Below are positions 26,172-34,644 of a stretch of 64,000 nt of DNA, piece after piece. A program made the position numbers and the translations under genes. This stretch comes from Collimonas sp. OK307. Its GTDB lineage: Bacteria; Pseudomonadota; Gammaproteobacteria; Burkholderiales; Burkholderiaceae_D. Under the pieces are notes generated by a model, which did not search any database, was not told the origin of the DNA, and saw only the letters and a program-made list of their open reading frames with translations. The stretch lies in assembly GCF_900113705.1 (NCBI RefSeq), contig NZ_FOQI01000022.1, positions 1 through 64,000 of the forward strand. Reading direction: 5' to 3'. Position 1 is the stretch's first letter; each line of letters opens with the position of its first letter.

Positions 26172-27296
26172 TTGAATGAATTTCATATCCCTCCTCCTAG
26201 TGATTTGACTGTTCGAATGCACCCAAAAACCATAAACACGTCACCCGCCTCACACTTGCAGCGCACTAATAATTTCAATTTGTGCCGTCTGGTACTGGCG
26301 ATTCTGGTCATCGTTTCTCATGGACCTGAATTAATTGACGGGAACAGACACAGAGAATTACTGACTCAGCTATTCCATACCATATCGTTTGGCGAATTCG
26401 CCGTAGACGGCTTCTTTTTAATAAGTGGGTATTTGATTACTCAAAGCTGGCACGAAACTCCACAGGCATTTTCCTTTTTAAAAAAAAGAGTGTTGCGAAT
26501 ATTTCCAGCATTCATTGCCTGGTCGCTAATTTCCGCCGTAATCGTTGGCCCCTTAGCTGCAGATCCCAGGTACTTTTTTCAATTTGATATTCCAGCGTTC
26601 GCCAAGGGCATGTTGGCACTTCAAGTACCTCAAGTCCCCCCCGTTTTCGTGGGCAGCCACTATCCCCTGATCAATGGTTCGATGTGGACGATCAGTTATG
26701 AATTTTATTGCTATTTGGCCATCTTGGCGTTTGGGATTTTCGGGTTGCTGCGGCATAGGGCTTCGTGGCTCTCAACTACATTGATTCTGCTTGCACTCAA
26801 TGTGCTGCACAATTTTGGCGTACAAACGACTTGCTTCGGTTTCTGCGACTTGGTTAACCCGATATATCGCTTAAGTATGTTTTTTTTCGCCGGTGGCTGT
26901 TTTTTTCTCTATCGCGACTCTTTGCGATACGAAAAGAAATTTTTGATAGTACTAATCCCATTACTGCTGGCTGCCCTTTTCAGCATTAGAACAGCAGAGA
27001 TCGCACTGGCTACCCTTGGTGGGTATCTGTTGTTTTATTTTGCTCTTGCCCGCATACCGGTTTTGTCATACTTCAACAAACTCCCGGATGTTTCGTACGG
27101 CCTATATTTATCCGCATGGCCAGTGACAAAATTGCTAATCTTATTTTATCCAGAGATATCCGCACCCACATTGGTGCCCCTCACTACCTTGATCTGCATT
27201 ATATTTGGTGCCGCAAGCTGGTATGTCGTTGAGAAGCCATTTCTCAAATTGAAAAATTGGCAAGGCAGTCGCCCTAGTGCGATAAACGCCACATGA
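26172..27296 (+). CDS. Acyltransferase 3 family membrane protein (OafA/YrhL-like)
   Basis: A 374-residue integral membrane protein of the acyltransferase 3 family, which O-acetylates or otherwise acylates sugars in LPS O-antigen, exopolysaccharide or peptidoglycan. About ten membrane segments are visible. Family motifs: NNFNLCRLVLAILVIVSHGP (first segment with the catalytic-region His), VDGFFLISGYLITQSW, and KKRVLRIFPAFIAW. The start is uncertain: the ATG at 26172 has no ribosome-binding site, and ATG 26217 (MHPKTINTSP) is equally weak. The base composition is more AT-rich than the neighbours, and it stands alone beside tRNA-Lys, so recent acquisition is plausible. Confidence 0.85.
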   Translation: MNEFHIPPPSDLTVRMHPKTINTSPASHLQRTNNFNLCRLVLAILVIVSHGPELIDGNRHRELLTQLFHTISFGEFAVDGFFLISGYLITQSWHETPQAFSFLKKRVLRIFPAFIAWSLISAVIVGPLAADPRYFFQFDIPAFAKGMLALQVPQVPPVFVGSHYPLINGSMWTISYEFYCYLAILAFGIFGLLRHRASWLSTTLILLALNVLHNFGVQTTCFGFCDLVNPIYRLSMFFFAGGCFFLYRDSLRYEKKFLIVLIPLLLAALFSIRTAEIALATLGGYLLFYFALARIPVLSYFNKLPDVSYGLYLSAWPVTKLLILFYPEISAPTLVPLTTLICIIFGAASWYVVEKPFLKLKNWQGSRPSAINAT

Positions 27297-27414
27297 CCTT
27301 CGCCACGACACATCAGGTTGTCATAGGTATCTTACTTAACATGACTGATCAGTACCGCGAAAACCAATGTCAAAGATGCTTACAGCAAGTAAGTAGTTTT
27401 TTTGTTTTTGATGA

Positions 27415-27567
27415 TCAATTTTTTTGCCAGCGCAAATAATCATTCAGCACCCTATAAACAGCAGCAAGCCCCGGCAACATCGAATTTAAAGCTTCCATAG
27501 AACTATCGATAAATTCGAACATACACCCATATTTTTTCCGTTTTTCTTTTGATTTGGCAACGCGCAT
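27415..27567 (-). CDS. Possible small ORF (50 aa), divergent from pirin
   Basis: ATG at 27567 is preceded by AGGGAGAAGT, a strong ribosome-binding site, and opens a 50-codon frame starting MRVAKSKEKRKKYGC and ending VYRVLNDYLRWQKN. The N-terminus is very basic, and the C-terminal part could form an amphipathic helix. No family is recognised. It lies in a 361-base gap that otherwise looks empty. It may instead be a gene remnant. Confidence 0.35.
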   Translation of the reverse strand: MRVAKSKEKRKKYGCMFEFIDSSMEALNSMLPGLAAVYRVLNDYLRWQKN

Positions 27568-27657
27568 ACTTCTCCCTGTCGATCCCACCCTGCATCCACC
27601 GCACTCATTTTTCACTGTGAAAAATGGCGTTGCCTGCAGTAACTGACGGAGAAAATC

Positions 27658-28359
27658 ATGCTTCAAATTCGTAAAAGCGAAGAACGCGGTATTGCCGATC
27701 ACGGCTGGTTGAATTCGCGCCACACATTTTCGTTCGGCCAATATTTCGATCCGCAGCACACCGGCTTCGGGCCGCTGCTGGTGATCAATGAAGACCGGGT
27801 GCAAGCCGGCCAGGGTTTCGGCACGCACGGCCACAGCGACATGGAAATCATTTCTTATGTGCTGGATGGCGCGCTGGAACACAAGGACAGCATGGGTACC
27901 GGTTCGGTCTTGCATTACGGCGATGTGCAAAGGATGAGCGCCGGCACCGGCGTACGCCACAGCGAGTTCAATCACTCGGCGACAGCGCCTGTGCATTTCC
28001 TGCAGATCTGGATTCAGCCGAATGTCAAAGGCATTCCGCCCAGCTATGAAGAAAAGCATTTCACCGTCGCGCAAAAACAGGGACAGCTGCGTTTGATCGC
28101 ATCAGCCGATGGCCGCGACAACTCGGTGCTGATACATCAGGACGCATCGATCTACGCAGCGATCCTGAACGGTGACCAGCCGCTGCAATACGCGCTGGCT
28201 GGCGGACGCAACGCGTACGTGCATGTGATACACGGCCGTCTCAGCGTCAACGGCACCGAACTTAAGGGCGGCGATGCGGTGAAGGTGACGGCGGAGAATC
28301 TGATCACGCTGGCGAATGCCGACGCCGCAGAAGTGCTGCTGTTCGATCTGCCTTATTGA
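27658..28359 (+). CDS. Pirin family protein (YhhW-like)
   Basis: A 233-residue bicupin of the pirin family. The metal ligands lie in the first cupin, in GFGTHGHSDMEIISYVLDGA (His pair and Glu) and SAGTGVRHSEFNH. Some members, such as E. coli YhhW, have quercetin 2,3-dioxygenase activity; the physiological role is generally unclear. GGAG precedes the ATG by 8 bases. The motif order RKSEERGIADHGWLNSRHTFSFG is standard. It is convergent with a LysR gene, so that regulator does not share its promoter. Confidence 0.92.
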   Translation: MLQIRKSEERGIADHGWLNSRHTFSFGQYFDPQHTGFGPLLVINEDRVQAGQGFGTHGHSDMEIISYVLDGALEHKDSMGTGSVLHYGDVQRMSAGTGVRHSEFNHSATAPVHFLQIWIQPNVKGIPPSYEEKHFTVAQKQGQLRLIASADGRDNSVLIHQDASIYAAILNGDQPLQYALAGGRNAYVHVIHGRLSVNGTELKGGDAVKVTAENLITLANADAAEVLLFDLPY

Positions 28360-28431
28360 TTTTGTATTCTGATTTACAGAAATGATCCAGGCCGGGATTC
28401 AGGCAGAACCACTTCACGCCGTCCGGCCTGT

Positions 28432-29358
28432 TTATTTAGACGCCCCCGGCACATGCCGGATCAAACGCGCCATTGCATCGCTGTCGCGCATTCTTTCGAT
28501 CCACCAGTTCAAGGCGGCACCATCGTCGCCGGTGCGCCACGCCAGCGAAAACGTTTCATCCGGTTTCGGTTCTTCCACTTCTTTCACAATCAAGGCGCCG
28601 GAGGCAATCGCTGCGCGTGCGCATGGCTCCGGCAAGAAACCGAAGCCTATGCCGGCCAGTTGCAAATCGTACTTGCTGCGCATATCCGGCACAGTCAGCG
28701 TGTCTTGTCCAAACAACAGACCCACCGTGCGCGAGGCCATCCTGCGCGCCGAATCTGCCACGCTGATGGCTCGATGCGGATGCAGCTCCGCCTTGCCCAA
28801 TACGCGCTTGACCTTGGCCAGCGGGTGCGTGGGCGCCACCACAAACACGAAAGAGATCGTCCCTATCTGTTCGGCGATATAACCGCCGCCTGCAGGCCCC
28901 TGCCCCGGTGCGGCAATCAGCAAATCAACGCGGCGTTCCAGCAAGGCTTCCCAGGTGCCCGCCAGAGATTCCCTGGCAATGCGCAAACGGGTTTTATCGG
29001 CAATCCCGCAGAAATTGGCGATATCGGTTTCCAGCGCCGCCACCGAAAACAACGAGTCTATGCATATCGTCAGTTCGGTTTCCCAGCCTGAAGCCACGCG
29101 GCGCACACGATGTTCCAGGTCTTCCGCCGCTTTCAGCAGATAGCGGCCTTCCTTGAGCAATTCTGCGCCGGCGCGCGTCAACGTGACTTTAGGCCCCTGG
29201 CGCTCGTACACCTGCACGCCCAGGTCTTGTTCCAGTTTCGACACGGTATAGGAAATGGTCGAAGGCACCCGATGCAATTCGCTGCCGGCGGCGGAGAACG
29301 AGCCGCGGCGGTCGATGGCGTCGAGAATCAACAGTGCATCGAGACTGATTCTGAACAT
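28432..29358 (-). CDS. LysR family transcriptional regulator
   Basis: A 308-residue LysR-type regulator. The winged helix-turn-helix occupies residues 1-60 (LDAIDRRGSFSAAGSELHRVPSTISYTVSKLEQDLGVQVYERQG), and the periplasmic-binding-like effector domain covers about 90-295. LysR proteins usually control a divergent neighbour; here the gene upstream (29417-30340, DedA-rhodanese) is on the same strand 58 bases away, so the target is not obvious. It resembles the YhaJ/DsdC-like group in its N-terminus, but I cannot name the effector. Confidence 0.93.
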   Translation of the reverse strand: MFRISLDALLILDAIDRRGSFSAAGSELHRVPSTISYTVSKLEQDLGVQVYERQGPKVTLTRAGAELLKEGRYLLKAAEDLEHRVRRVASGWETELTICIDSLFSVAALETDIANFCGIADKTRLRIARESLAGTWEALLERRVDLLIAAPGQGPAGGGYIAEQIGTISFVFVVAPTHPLAKVKRVLGKAELHPHRAISVADSARRMASRTVGLLFGQDTLTVPDMRSKYDLQLAGIGFGFLPEPCARAAIASGALIVKEVEEPKPDETFSLAWRTGDDGAALNWWIERMRDSDAMARLIRHVPGASK

Positions 29359-29416
29359 GGCACTCCGGATAGAGAGAAAAAGACTAGGAATCGACTAAAA
29401 ATCAACTAAAAACCGA

Positions 29417-30340
29417 CTAAGAATCGATGGCGTAGCCGGCCGCGATCCAGGCATCTATACCGCCTGACAACGGCCGTACTTTCTTGTACCCCCTCTGCAT
29501 CAGCTGCTTGGCAACCAGGGCGGCAGAGGCTTCGTTAGGGCAAGCGCAGTAGACAATTATTTCCTGATCCATCGGCGCATCGAAGACGAAGCTGTTGATT
29601 TCCTGATGCGAGATGGTGTACGCACCGGGAATCCGTCCAGCCAGTTGCGAAGCCGGCGAGCGCACATCGACAATCGCCGGGGTGAAGCCTTCCTTGAACA
29701 ACTGATCCAGTTCCTCCACCGAGATGCGCGCCATGCGCAAGGACATGCGGAAACGCCGACGCTGCCACCATTTGCTGGCGACAAAGATGGCAAATCCGGC
29801 GGCGACCAGCATCATGCCGTATTGGCCCAGTTCAGTCAGCACGCCCAACAGATCGTCGATGGTGGTACTGAACAGCGAACCGAGGAAAATCGCCAGGCCG
29901 GCCCATAATGCCGCACCTAAGCTATCGTAGATGAGGAATCTCGTGCGGCTGGTGCCGATGGTGCCGGCCAGTGCGCTGGCGATGGAAGCGAAACCGGGGA
30001 TGAATTTGGCCACCAGTAATGAGCGCGCACCCCAGCGCGAATAGATCGATTCGGTTTGACGCACACAGGAATCCGGCGACAGCGAAATCCGGCACAGTGT
30101 AGACAGCACCCTCCTGCCATAACGGCGGCCCGCCAGATACCAGAGGAAGTCGGCGATCAATGCCGCCGCTACGGCAGTCAGCAGCAGCACCGGCGCCGAG
30201 TAGTCGCCGCGGTGCATCAGGGCGCCGGTAATCACCAGGGTCGGATACGCCGGCACCGGCGCCCCCAGTTGTTCCGCCAGCACATTGAAAAATACGATGA
30301 CCAGCCCATATTGCTCAATCAAATGAAACAAATAGGTCAT
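29417..30340 (-). CDS. DedA family membrane protein fused to a rhodanese domain
   Basis: A 307-residue two-domain protein. Residues 1-190 form a DedA/SNARE-associated membrane domain (AEQLGAPVPAYPTLVITGAL, FLWYLAGRRYGRRVL, SLLVAKFIPGFASIASALAG, the last being the conserved (F/Y)xRxxPGx-type loop). Residues about 205-305 form a cytosolic rhodanese domain with the active-site loop IIVYCACPNEASA (C265; a second Cys at 267) and PLSGGIDAWIAAGY. DedA proteins affect membrane lipid carrier transport and proton-gradient homeostasis; rhodanese domains handle sulfur or sense thiols. Such fusions are known in proteobacteria, but the joint function is not established. Confidence 0.9.
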   Translation of the reverse strand: MTYLFHLIEQYGLVIVFFNVLAEQLGAPVPAYPTLVITGALMHRGDYSAPVLLLTAVAAALIADFLWYLAGRRYGRRVLSTLCRISLSPDSCVRQTESIYSRWGARSLLVAKFIPGFASIASALAGTIGTSRTRFLIYDSLGAALWAGLAIFLGSLFSTTIDDLLGVLTELGQYGMMLVAAGFAIFVASKWWQRRRFRMSLRMARISVEELDQLFKEGFTPAIVDVRSPASQLAGRIPGAYTISHQEINSFVFDAPMDQEIIVYCACPNEASAALVAKQLMQRGYKKVRPLSGGIDAWIAAGYAIDS

Positions 30341-30417
30341 CTCTTTCGTCGCCTCATCGCCATGTCGGAAATTGCCATATAGGCAATATCAAAATACAGT
30401 AGTAAATTCCTTGATCA

Positions 30418-31125
30418 TTATAAAGTTGATGGCGATCCGGCTCCGGTCTTTTCTGAAAGATATTCTGTGGCGGCCAGCAAGGCCAGCATCGCAGCCGGCA
30501 ACAACAGGGCGAAAAACAGCAGGTACTTGTAGGCGAACGCGCCGCCTATCGCACCGGCGCCGAATGCCACCACCGGCCAGAAGAACTTGATGCAGCGCTG
30601 GCGCACTACGTCGTCCGCCGCGCCGCGCAGGATGTCGACCAGATCGATCACCAGCTGGGTGACATTGCCGGTCATTACCGTGGTCGGCGTCAGGTGCTGC
30701 AAGATCAGGCGGCTGCTGGCATTCTGCACGCCCATGCTGGCGGCGCCGCATATGCCGGCCAGCAAAGCCAGCGGCGCCTCCGTATTGCCGACAGGCTCGG
30801 CCAGACAACCGGCGACCATGAAGCATAGCAAAAAGAATAATTGCAGCAACAGCAGATAAGGCATAGGTATTCTGGCGCTGCGTTCCAGCCAGATGTGCGC
30901 CACGCGCGTCAGCGCCACCGCGAATATGAAAGCCGGGAACGCCAGCAACTTGATCAGCACGCCGTGCGAATGATTGGCCAGCTCGCTGCCGATCAGCACG
31001 AAGTTGCCGGTAACGTGCGCGGTGAACAAACCGAGCAAGGCGATAAAACCGACGGTATCGACGTAACCGGCCAGAAAACTTAATACGATCGACTGATGGG
31101 TCATACGACTGTTTGGCTGCATCAT
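30418..31125 (-). CDS. YoaK/DUF1275 family membrane protein
   Basis: A 235-residue inner-membrane protein with about six membrane segments. The N-terminal LSFLAGYVDTVGFIALLGLFTAHVTGNFVL and central GICGAASMGVQNASSRLILQHLTPTTVMTGNVTQ are signatures of DUF1275 (YoaK), a family of unknown function that may be a transporter. It lies 22 bases after the XapX gene at 31148 on the same strand, so XapX-XapX-DUF1275 may be one transcript. Confidence 0.88.
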   Translation of the reverse strand: MMQPNSRMTHQSIVLSFLAGYVDTVGFIALLGLFTAHVTGNFVLIGSELANHSHGVLIKLLAFPAFIFAVALTRVAHIWLERSARIPMPYLLLLQLFFLLCFMVAGCLAEPVGNTEAPLALLAGICGAASMGVQNASSRLILQHLTPTTVMTGNVTQLVIDLVDILRGAADDVVRQRCIKFFWPVVAFGAGAIGGAFAYKYLLFFALLLPAAMLALLAATEYLSEKTGAGSPSTL

Positions 31126-31147
31126 ATTCTCTTTTCAACCCGTCTCT

Positions 31148-31300
31148 TCAAACCCGGCCCGCGATCACGTAGCCGAGCGTCATAGCCACCACCAGCAAAG
31201 CGCCGACCGGGGTCGGCGGCGTTGGTGAAGGCAAATCGAACCAGCGGCAGACCGCGCCCACCAGCAACCCCAGGATGGCGCCCAGCAGCAGGGCAATCAT
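31148..31300 (-). CDS. XapX domain protein (second of a pair)
   Basis: A 50-residue protein starting MIALLLGAILGLLVGAVCRW, with a GAGGG ribosome-binding site 6 bases before the ATG. It matches the XapX/DUF1427 family: two short hydrophobic hairpin segments around the motif (F/I)P.P.PP...GALLVV.MTLGY. Function is unknown. The ATG overlaps the stop of the upstream XapX gene (ATGA), so the pair is translationally coupled and may form a heteromeric membrane unit. Confidence 0.8.
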   Translation of the reverse strand: MIALLLGAILGLLVGAVCRWFDLPSPTPPTPVGALLVVAMTLGYVIAGRV

Positions 31301-31488
31301 GATTGTCCCTCGGGCGCAACACGGGTCGCCAGATAACGACCTACAAGCCAATATCCGCTACTCATCATGAACACCAGCAGCGCTCCGCTTAACACCGGCG
31401 GTGAAGGCACCGGAATCTGCGCCAGGCGACAAGCAGCGCCGACCACGAACGATAGTAGCAAACCCGTCAGTATTTTTGTATAACGCAT
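31297..31488 (-). CDS. XapX domain protein (first of a pair)
   Basis: A 63-residue small membrane protein, MRYTKILTGLLLSFVVGAAC followed by RLAQIPVPSPPVLSGALLVFMMSSGYWLVG, a clear DUF1427/XapX pattern related to the next gene. GAGG lies 6 bases before the ATG. Its start codon is only 18 bases from the end of the 269-bp inverted-repeat element at 31507-31775, so its promoter must lie in or beyond that element. Confidence 0.8.
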   Translation of the reverse strand: MRYTKILTGLLLSFVVGAACRLAQIPVPSPPVLSGALLVFMMSSGYWLVGRYLATRVAPEGQS

Positions 31489-31506
31489 GATAATCCTCGA
31501 TGAAGT

Positions 31507-31775
31507 CTAGGGCCTGTTAACAATTAATTTGGGAGTGCGAACGCGCGGCAGGCGTTGCGTGCCTAGGCGCAGCGACGCGACGTAGCGGTGCTACGGCAAG
31601 GAGATGCAACGACGGCATGTGACGCCTGCAGCCGTTCCCGGAGGGTTCAAACCAAAACGTGCGCTGGCCGCGTTGCATGGCTTGCTGGGGCACCAGCCCC
31701 AGCTGCGCCACGCGCCTTGCCAGCACACGTTTTGGTTTGAACGCATCTCCCAAATTAATTGTTAACAGGCCCTAG
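31507..31775. mobile_element. MITE-like element with perfect 29-bp terminal inverted repeats
   Basis: Bases 31507-31535 (CTAGGGCCTGTTAACAATTA…) and 31747-31775 are perfect inverted copies, 29 of 29. Inside, a second inverted repeat (about 31645-31668 with 31715-31739, 23 of 24 bases) surrounds a CTGGGGC/GCCCCAG hairpin. The 269 bases encode no plausible protein; the ORF crossing it is a by-product. This is the build of a non-autonomous miniature transposable element. The ends begin and finish with CTAG, so a TA or CTAG target is possible. Confidence 0.75.
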
Positions 31776-31813
31776 GCTTAAGACGGACTCTGTCGGAGCA
31801 GTCCGGCGCAAAT

Positions 31814-33661
31814 TCAGAAGGCGAAGCAGCTGCAACCTAACGCGCCCCAGAAACCGGAGTAATCGGAAATCGGCAGGTTCGATTTTCTTGCCGAGTCATG
31901 CGCATGGGTGTGCACACCGCATGCGCCGACGCATTGATGCGGTAAAGCATGGCGTTGTTGCAACACAGGACGAAAATGCCCCGGCACATTTTTCACCGGC
32001 GACCAATCCGGCAATACCGGAATCGGCGGCGGCGCGAGAGGTGAAAATTCAGCCGCGCCGTAGACGACCTTGCCGTCGACTATCGTCAACACTGATTCCA
32101 GCGCCTTGATACCGTCTTCATCGATAGCAAAAAAATCGGCAGACAAGACGGCCAGATCGGCCAGTTGCCCTTGCCTGATACGGCCTTTCTTGCCTTGCTC
32201 GCTGGAGAACCAGGCGCTGCCGGCAGTCCACAGTTCGAGTGCGGTTTCCCGCGGCAACCTGGCAGCGGTGTCATACAGCTTCATGCCGCCGACGGTGCGC
32301 CCCGATACCAGCCAGTACAGTGCAGTCCAAGGGTTGTAACTGGCCACGCGGGTAGCGTCGGTGCCGGCGCCGACCGGTACACCCATGTCCAGCATGCGTG
32401 CCACAGGCGGCGTGTGGGCGGCGGCGGCGGCGCCATAACGGTCGACAAAATACTCCCCCTGGAACGCCATCCGGTGCTGGATGGCGATACCGCCGCCAAG
32501 TGTGCGCACCCGTTCGATATTGCGCGGCGTGATGGTTTCCGCATGATCGAATATCCAGTGCAAGCCATCGAAAGGAATCTCGCGATTCACCTTTTCAAAC
32601 ACGTCCAGCATGCGGCCGATCGACTCGTCATAGGTGGCATGCAGGCGGAACGGCCAACGGTTCGACACCAGATGCCGCACCACTTTTTCCAGTTCGTCCG
32701 CCATGCCTGCCGCCAGCTCCGGCCGCGGCTCCAGGAAATCTTCAAAGTCTGCCGCCGAAAACACCAGCATTTCACCCGCGCCGTTATGACGGTAAAAATC
32801 GTCGCCGTGTCCGGGGCTGACCATGTCCGTCCATTTCTGGAAATCCTCCAGTTCCTGTCCCTTGCGCTGGGTGAACAGGTTGTAGGCGACGCGGATAGTC
32901 AACTGCTGGTCACGCGCCAGCTGGTCGATGATGGCGTAGTCTTCGGGATAATTCTGAAAGCCGCCGCCGGCATCGATGGCGCTGGTGACGCCGAGCCGGT
33001 TCAGTTCGCGCATGAACTGGCGGGTAGAGTTGACTTGTTGCTCGCGCGGCAATGCCGGGCCCTTGGCCAGGGTGGCGTACAGGATCATTGCATTCGGCCT
33101 GGCGATCAGCATGCCGGTCGGATTGCCAGCCGCATCGCGCTGGATCTCGCCGCCGGGCGGATTCGGCGTGTCCTTGGTATAGCCTACAGCGCGCAAGGCG
33201 GCGCGATTGAGCAAGGCACGGTCATACAGGTGCAAGATAAACACCGGCGTATCAGGTGCTGCCGTATTGATTTCTTCCAGTGTCGGCATGCGCTTTTCAG
33301 CAAACTGGAATTCGGTCCAGCCGCCGACCACACGCACCCACTGCGGATGCGGTGTTCGCAAAGCCTGTTCCTTCAGCATGCGCAAGGCATCCGCCAGTGA
33401 AGGCACGCCTTCCCAGCGCAATTCCAGGTTGTAGTTAAGGCCGCCGCGGATCAAGTGGATGTGGGAATCGTTCAAGCCGGGCACCACGGTACGGCCGTTC
33501 AGGTCGATCACTTGGGTCGTCGCACTGCGATGACGCATCACCTCTTCGGCATCGCCGACTGCAATGAATTTACCGTCCTTGATTGCCACTGCCGTCGCCA
33601 GCGGTTGCGTCTTGTCGACCGTATGAAAACGGCCGTTCAACAAAATCATGTCTGCACTCAT
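31814..33661 (-). CDS. Amidohydrolase family protein (YtcJ-like)
   Basis: A 615-residue metal-dependent hydrolase of the amidohydrolase 3 family. The N-terminal metal-binding motif is VPGLNDSHIHLIRGGL (H-x-H, about residues 66-68), and later motifs include LHWIFDHAETITPRNIERVR and GVPVGAGTDATRV (metal Asp). The C-terminal beta-sandwich returns at KGRIRQGQLADLAVLSADFF. The end, with several His (HTHAHDS) and the closing FWGALGCSCFAF, is unusual but appears in close relatives. The gene has no pathway partners besides the isochorismatase-like hydrolase next door, so the substrate is unknown. Confidence 0.88.
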   Translation of the reverse strand: MSADMILLNGRFHTVDKTQPLATAVAIKDGKFIAVGDAEEVMRHRSATTQVIDLNGRTVVPGLNDSHIHLIRGGLNYNLELRWEGVPSLADALRMLKEQALRTPHPQWVRVVGGWTEFQFAEKRMPTLEEINTAAPDTPVFILHLYDRALLNRAALRAVGYTKDTPNPPGGEIQRDAAGNPTGMLIARPNAMILYATLAKGPALPREQQVNSTRQFMRELNRLGVTSAIDAGGGFQNYPEDYAIIDQLARDQQLTIRVAYNLFTQRKGQELEDFQKWTDMVSPGHGDDFYRHNGAGEMLVFSAADFEDFLEPRPELAAGMADELEKVVRHLVSNRWPFRLHATYDESIGRMLDVFEKVNREIPFDGLHWIFDHAETITPRNIERVRTLGGGIAIQHRMAFQGEYFVDRYGAAAAAHTPPVARMLDMGVPVGAGTDATRVASYNPWTALYWLVSGRTVGGMKLYDTAARLPRETALELWTAGSAWFSSEQGKKGRIRQGQLADLAVLSADFFAIDEDGIKALESVLTIVDGKVVYGAAEFSPLAPPPIPVLPDWSPVKNVPGHFRPVLQQRHALPHQCVGACGVHTHAHDSARKSNLPISDYSGFWGALGCSCFAF

Positions 33662-33739
33662 GGTTTTCCCCTCGCGCTATCGGATCTGATACAACACGGC
33701 CCTGTCGGTGACTGAGTAACTGAACAGGACCGACCGCTC

Positions 33740-34393
33740 TTAATGCGCTTCGGAAGCGTTGAACATGGTCTTGGCATAAATCAAGCCGAGGCCGTAGCCG
33801 CCGCCGTGGGCAATCGAGGTGGCCACGGTTTCGTTGTAGGTATCGCCGCGTGCCCAGTCGCGTTGCAGTTCCAGCAGGTACTGTAGCGAGGTCATGGGCC
33901 GCGCGCCTTGCTGGATCATGCGCTCAACCGCACGCTGATGCGCCTCGTCGGACACATCACCGCTGGCGTCGGTGATTACATACGCTTCGAATCCCTGATC
34001 CAGGGCCGACAATGCCGGACCGACGATACACACCGAAGTCCACAAACCGGCCAGCACGATCTTGCCCTTGCCGATGGCATTGACCCGTTCGGCAATGCGC
34101 GCATCTTCCCAGGTATTCATGGTGGTCCGGTCTATCACTTCCTGCTCGGGGAACACGGTTTTGACTTCGTCGAAGATGGGGCCTGAAAACGACTTTTCGG
34201 CGACCGTGGTCAAAATTGTCGACACCTTGAATTCCTTTGCGGCCTTGGCTACCAATGCGACGTTATTGCGCAAGGACGCCAGATCGATGGATTTGGTGGC
34301 GAACGCCATTTGCGATTGATGATCGATCATGATCAAGGTGTGGTTGACGGGATCCAGCAGTGTGCTTCCTGGCTTGCCTGTGGCGATTGGCAT
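33740..34393 (-). CDS. Isochorismatase family hydrolase (YcaC-like)
   Basis: A 217-residue cysteine hydrolase of the isochorismatase superfamily, closest in pattern to YcaC. The catalytic triad candidates are D in LIMIDHQSQM (about residue 24), Lys in ATILTTVAEKSFSG-type region and Cys in LAGLWTSVCIVGPAL (about residue 118). Length is standard. It is upstream of the amidohydrolase on the same strand with a 78-base gap, so the two may be co-transcribed. The reaction is not known for most YcaC proteins. Confidence 0.88.
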   Translation of the reverse strand: MPIATGKPGSTLLDPVNHTLIMIDHQSQMAFATKSIDLASLRNNVALVAKAAKEFKVSTILTTVAEKSFSGPIFDEVKTVFPEQEVIDRTTMNTWEDARIAERVNAIGKGKIVLAGLWTSVCIVGPALSALDQGFEAYVITDASGDVSDEAHQRAVERMIQQGARPMTSLQYLLELQRDWARGDTYNETVATSIAHGGGYGLGLIYAKTMFNASEAH

Positions 34394-34644
34394 GATTTCT
34401 CCTCTTTGATATGCAATTAATTCGATATTTAAAAAAATTGTTTTCTATTGATTGGCATTAGGTTAGTGCCAATGAGTTGCAGTATGGTCGAGGAAAAATC
34501 AAAAGAAAAACGGAAAATTTGTTGAGCAATGATCGAATTAATCGATCATTAATTTTTCGATATTTTTCAAGCAGGAAGAATGCACAGAAAGGGTCAGGAA
34601 ATACAGGGGACAGCGCTGACGAACATGTTCGCCGCAAACAAGCC

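Noticed and set aside
31517-31753. A 78-codon ORF within the inverted-repeat element
   Set aside because: It depends on the palindromic sequence and has no ribosome-binding site or family resemblance.
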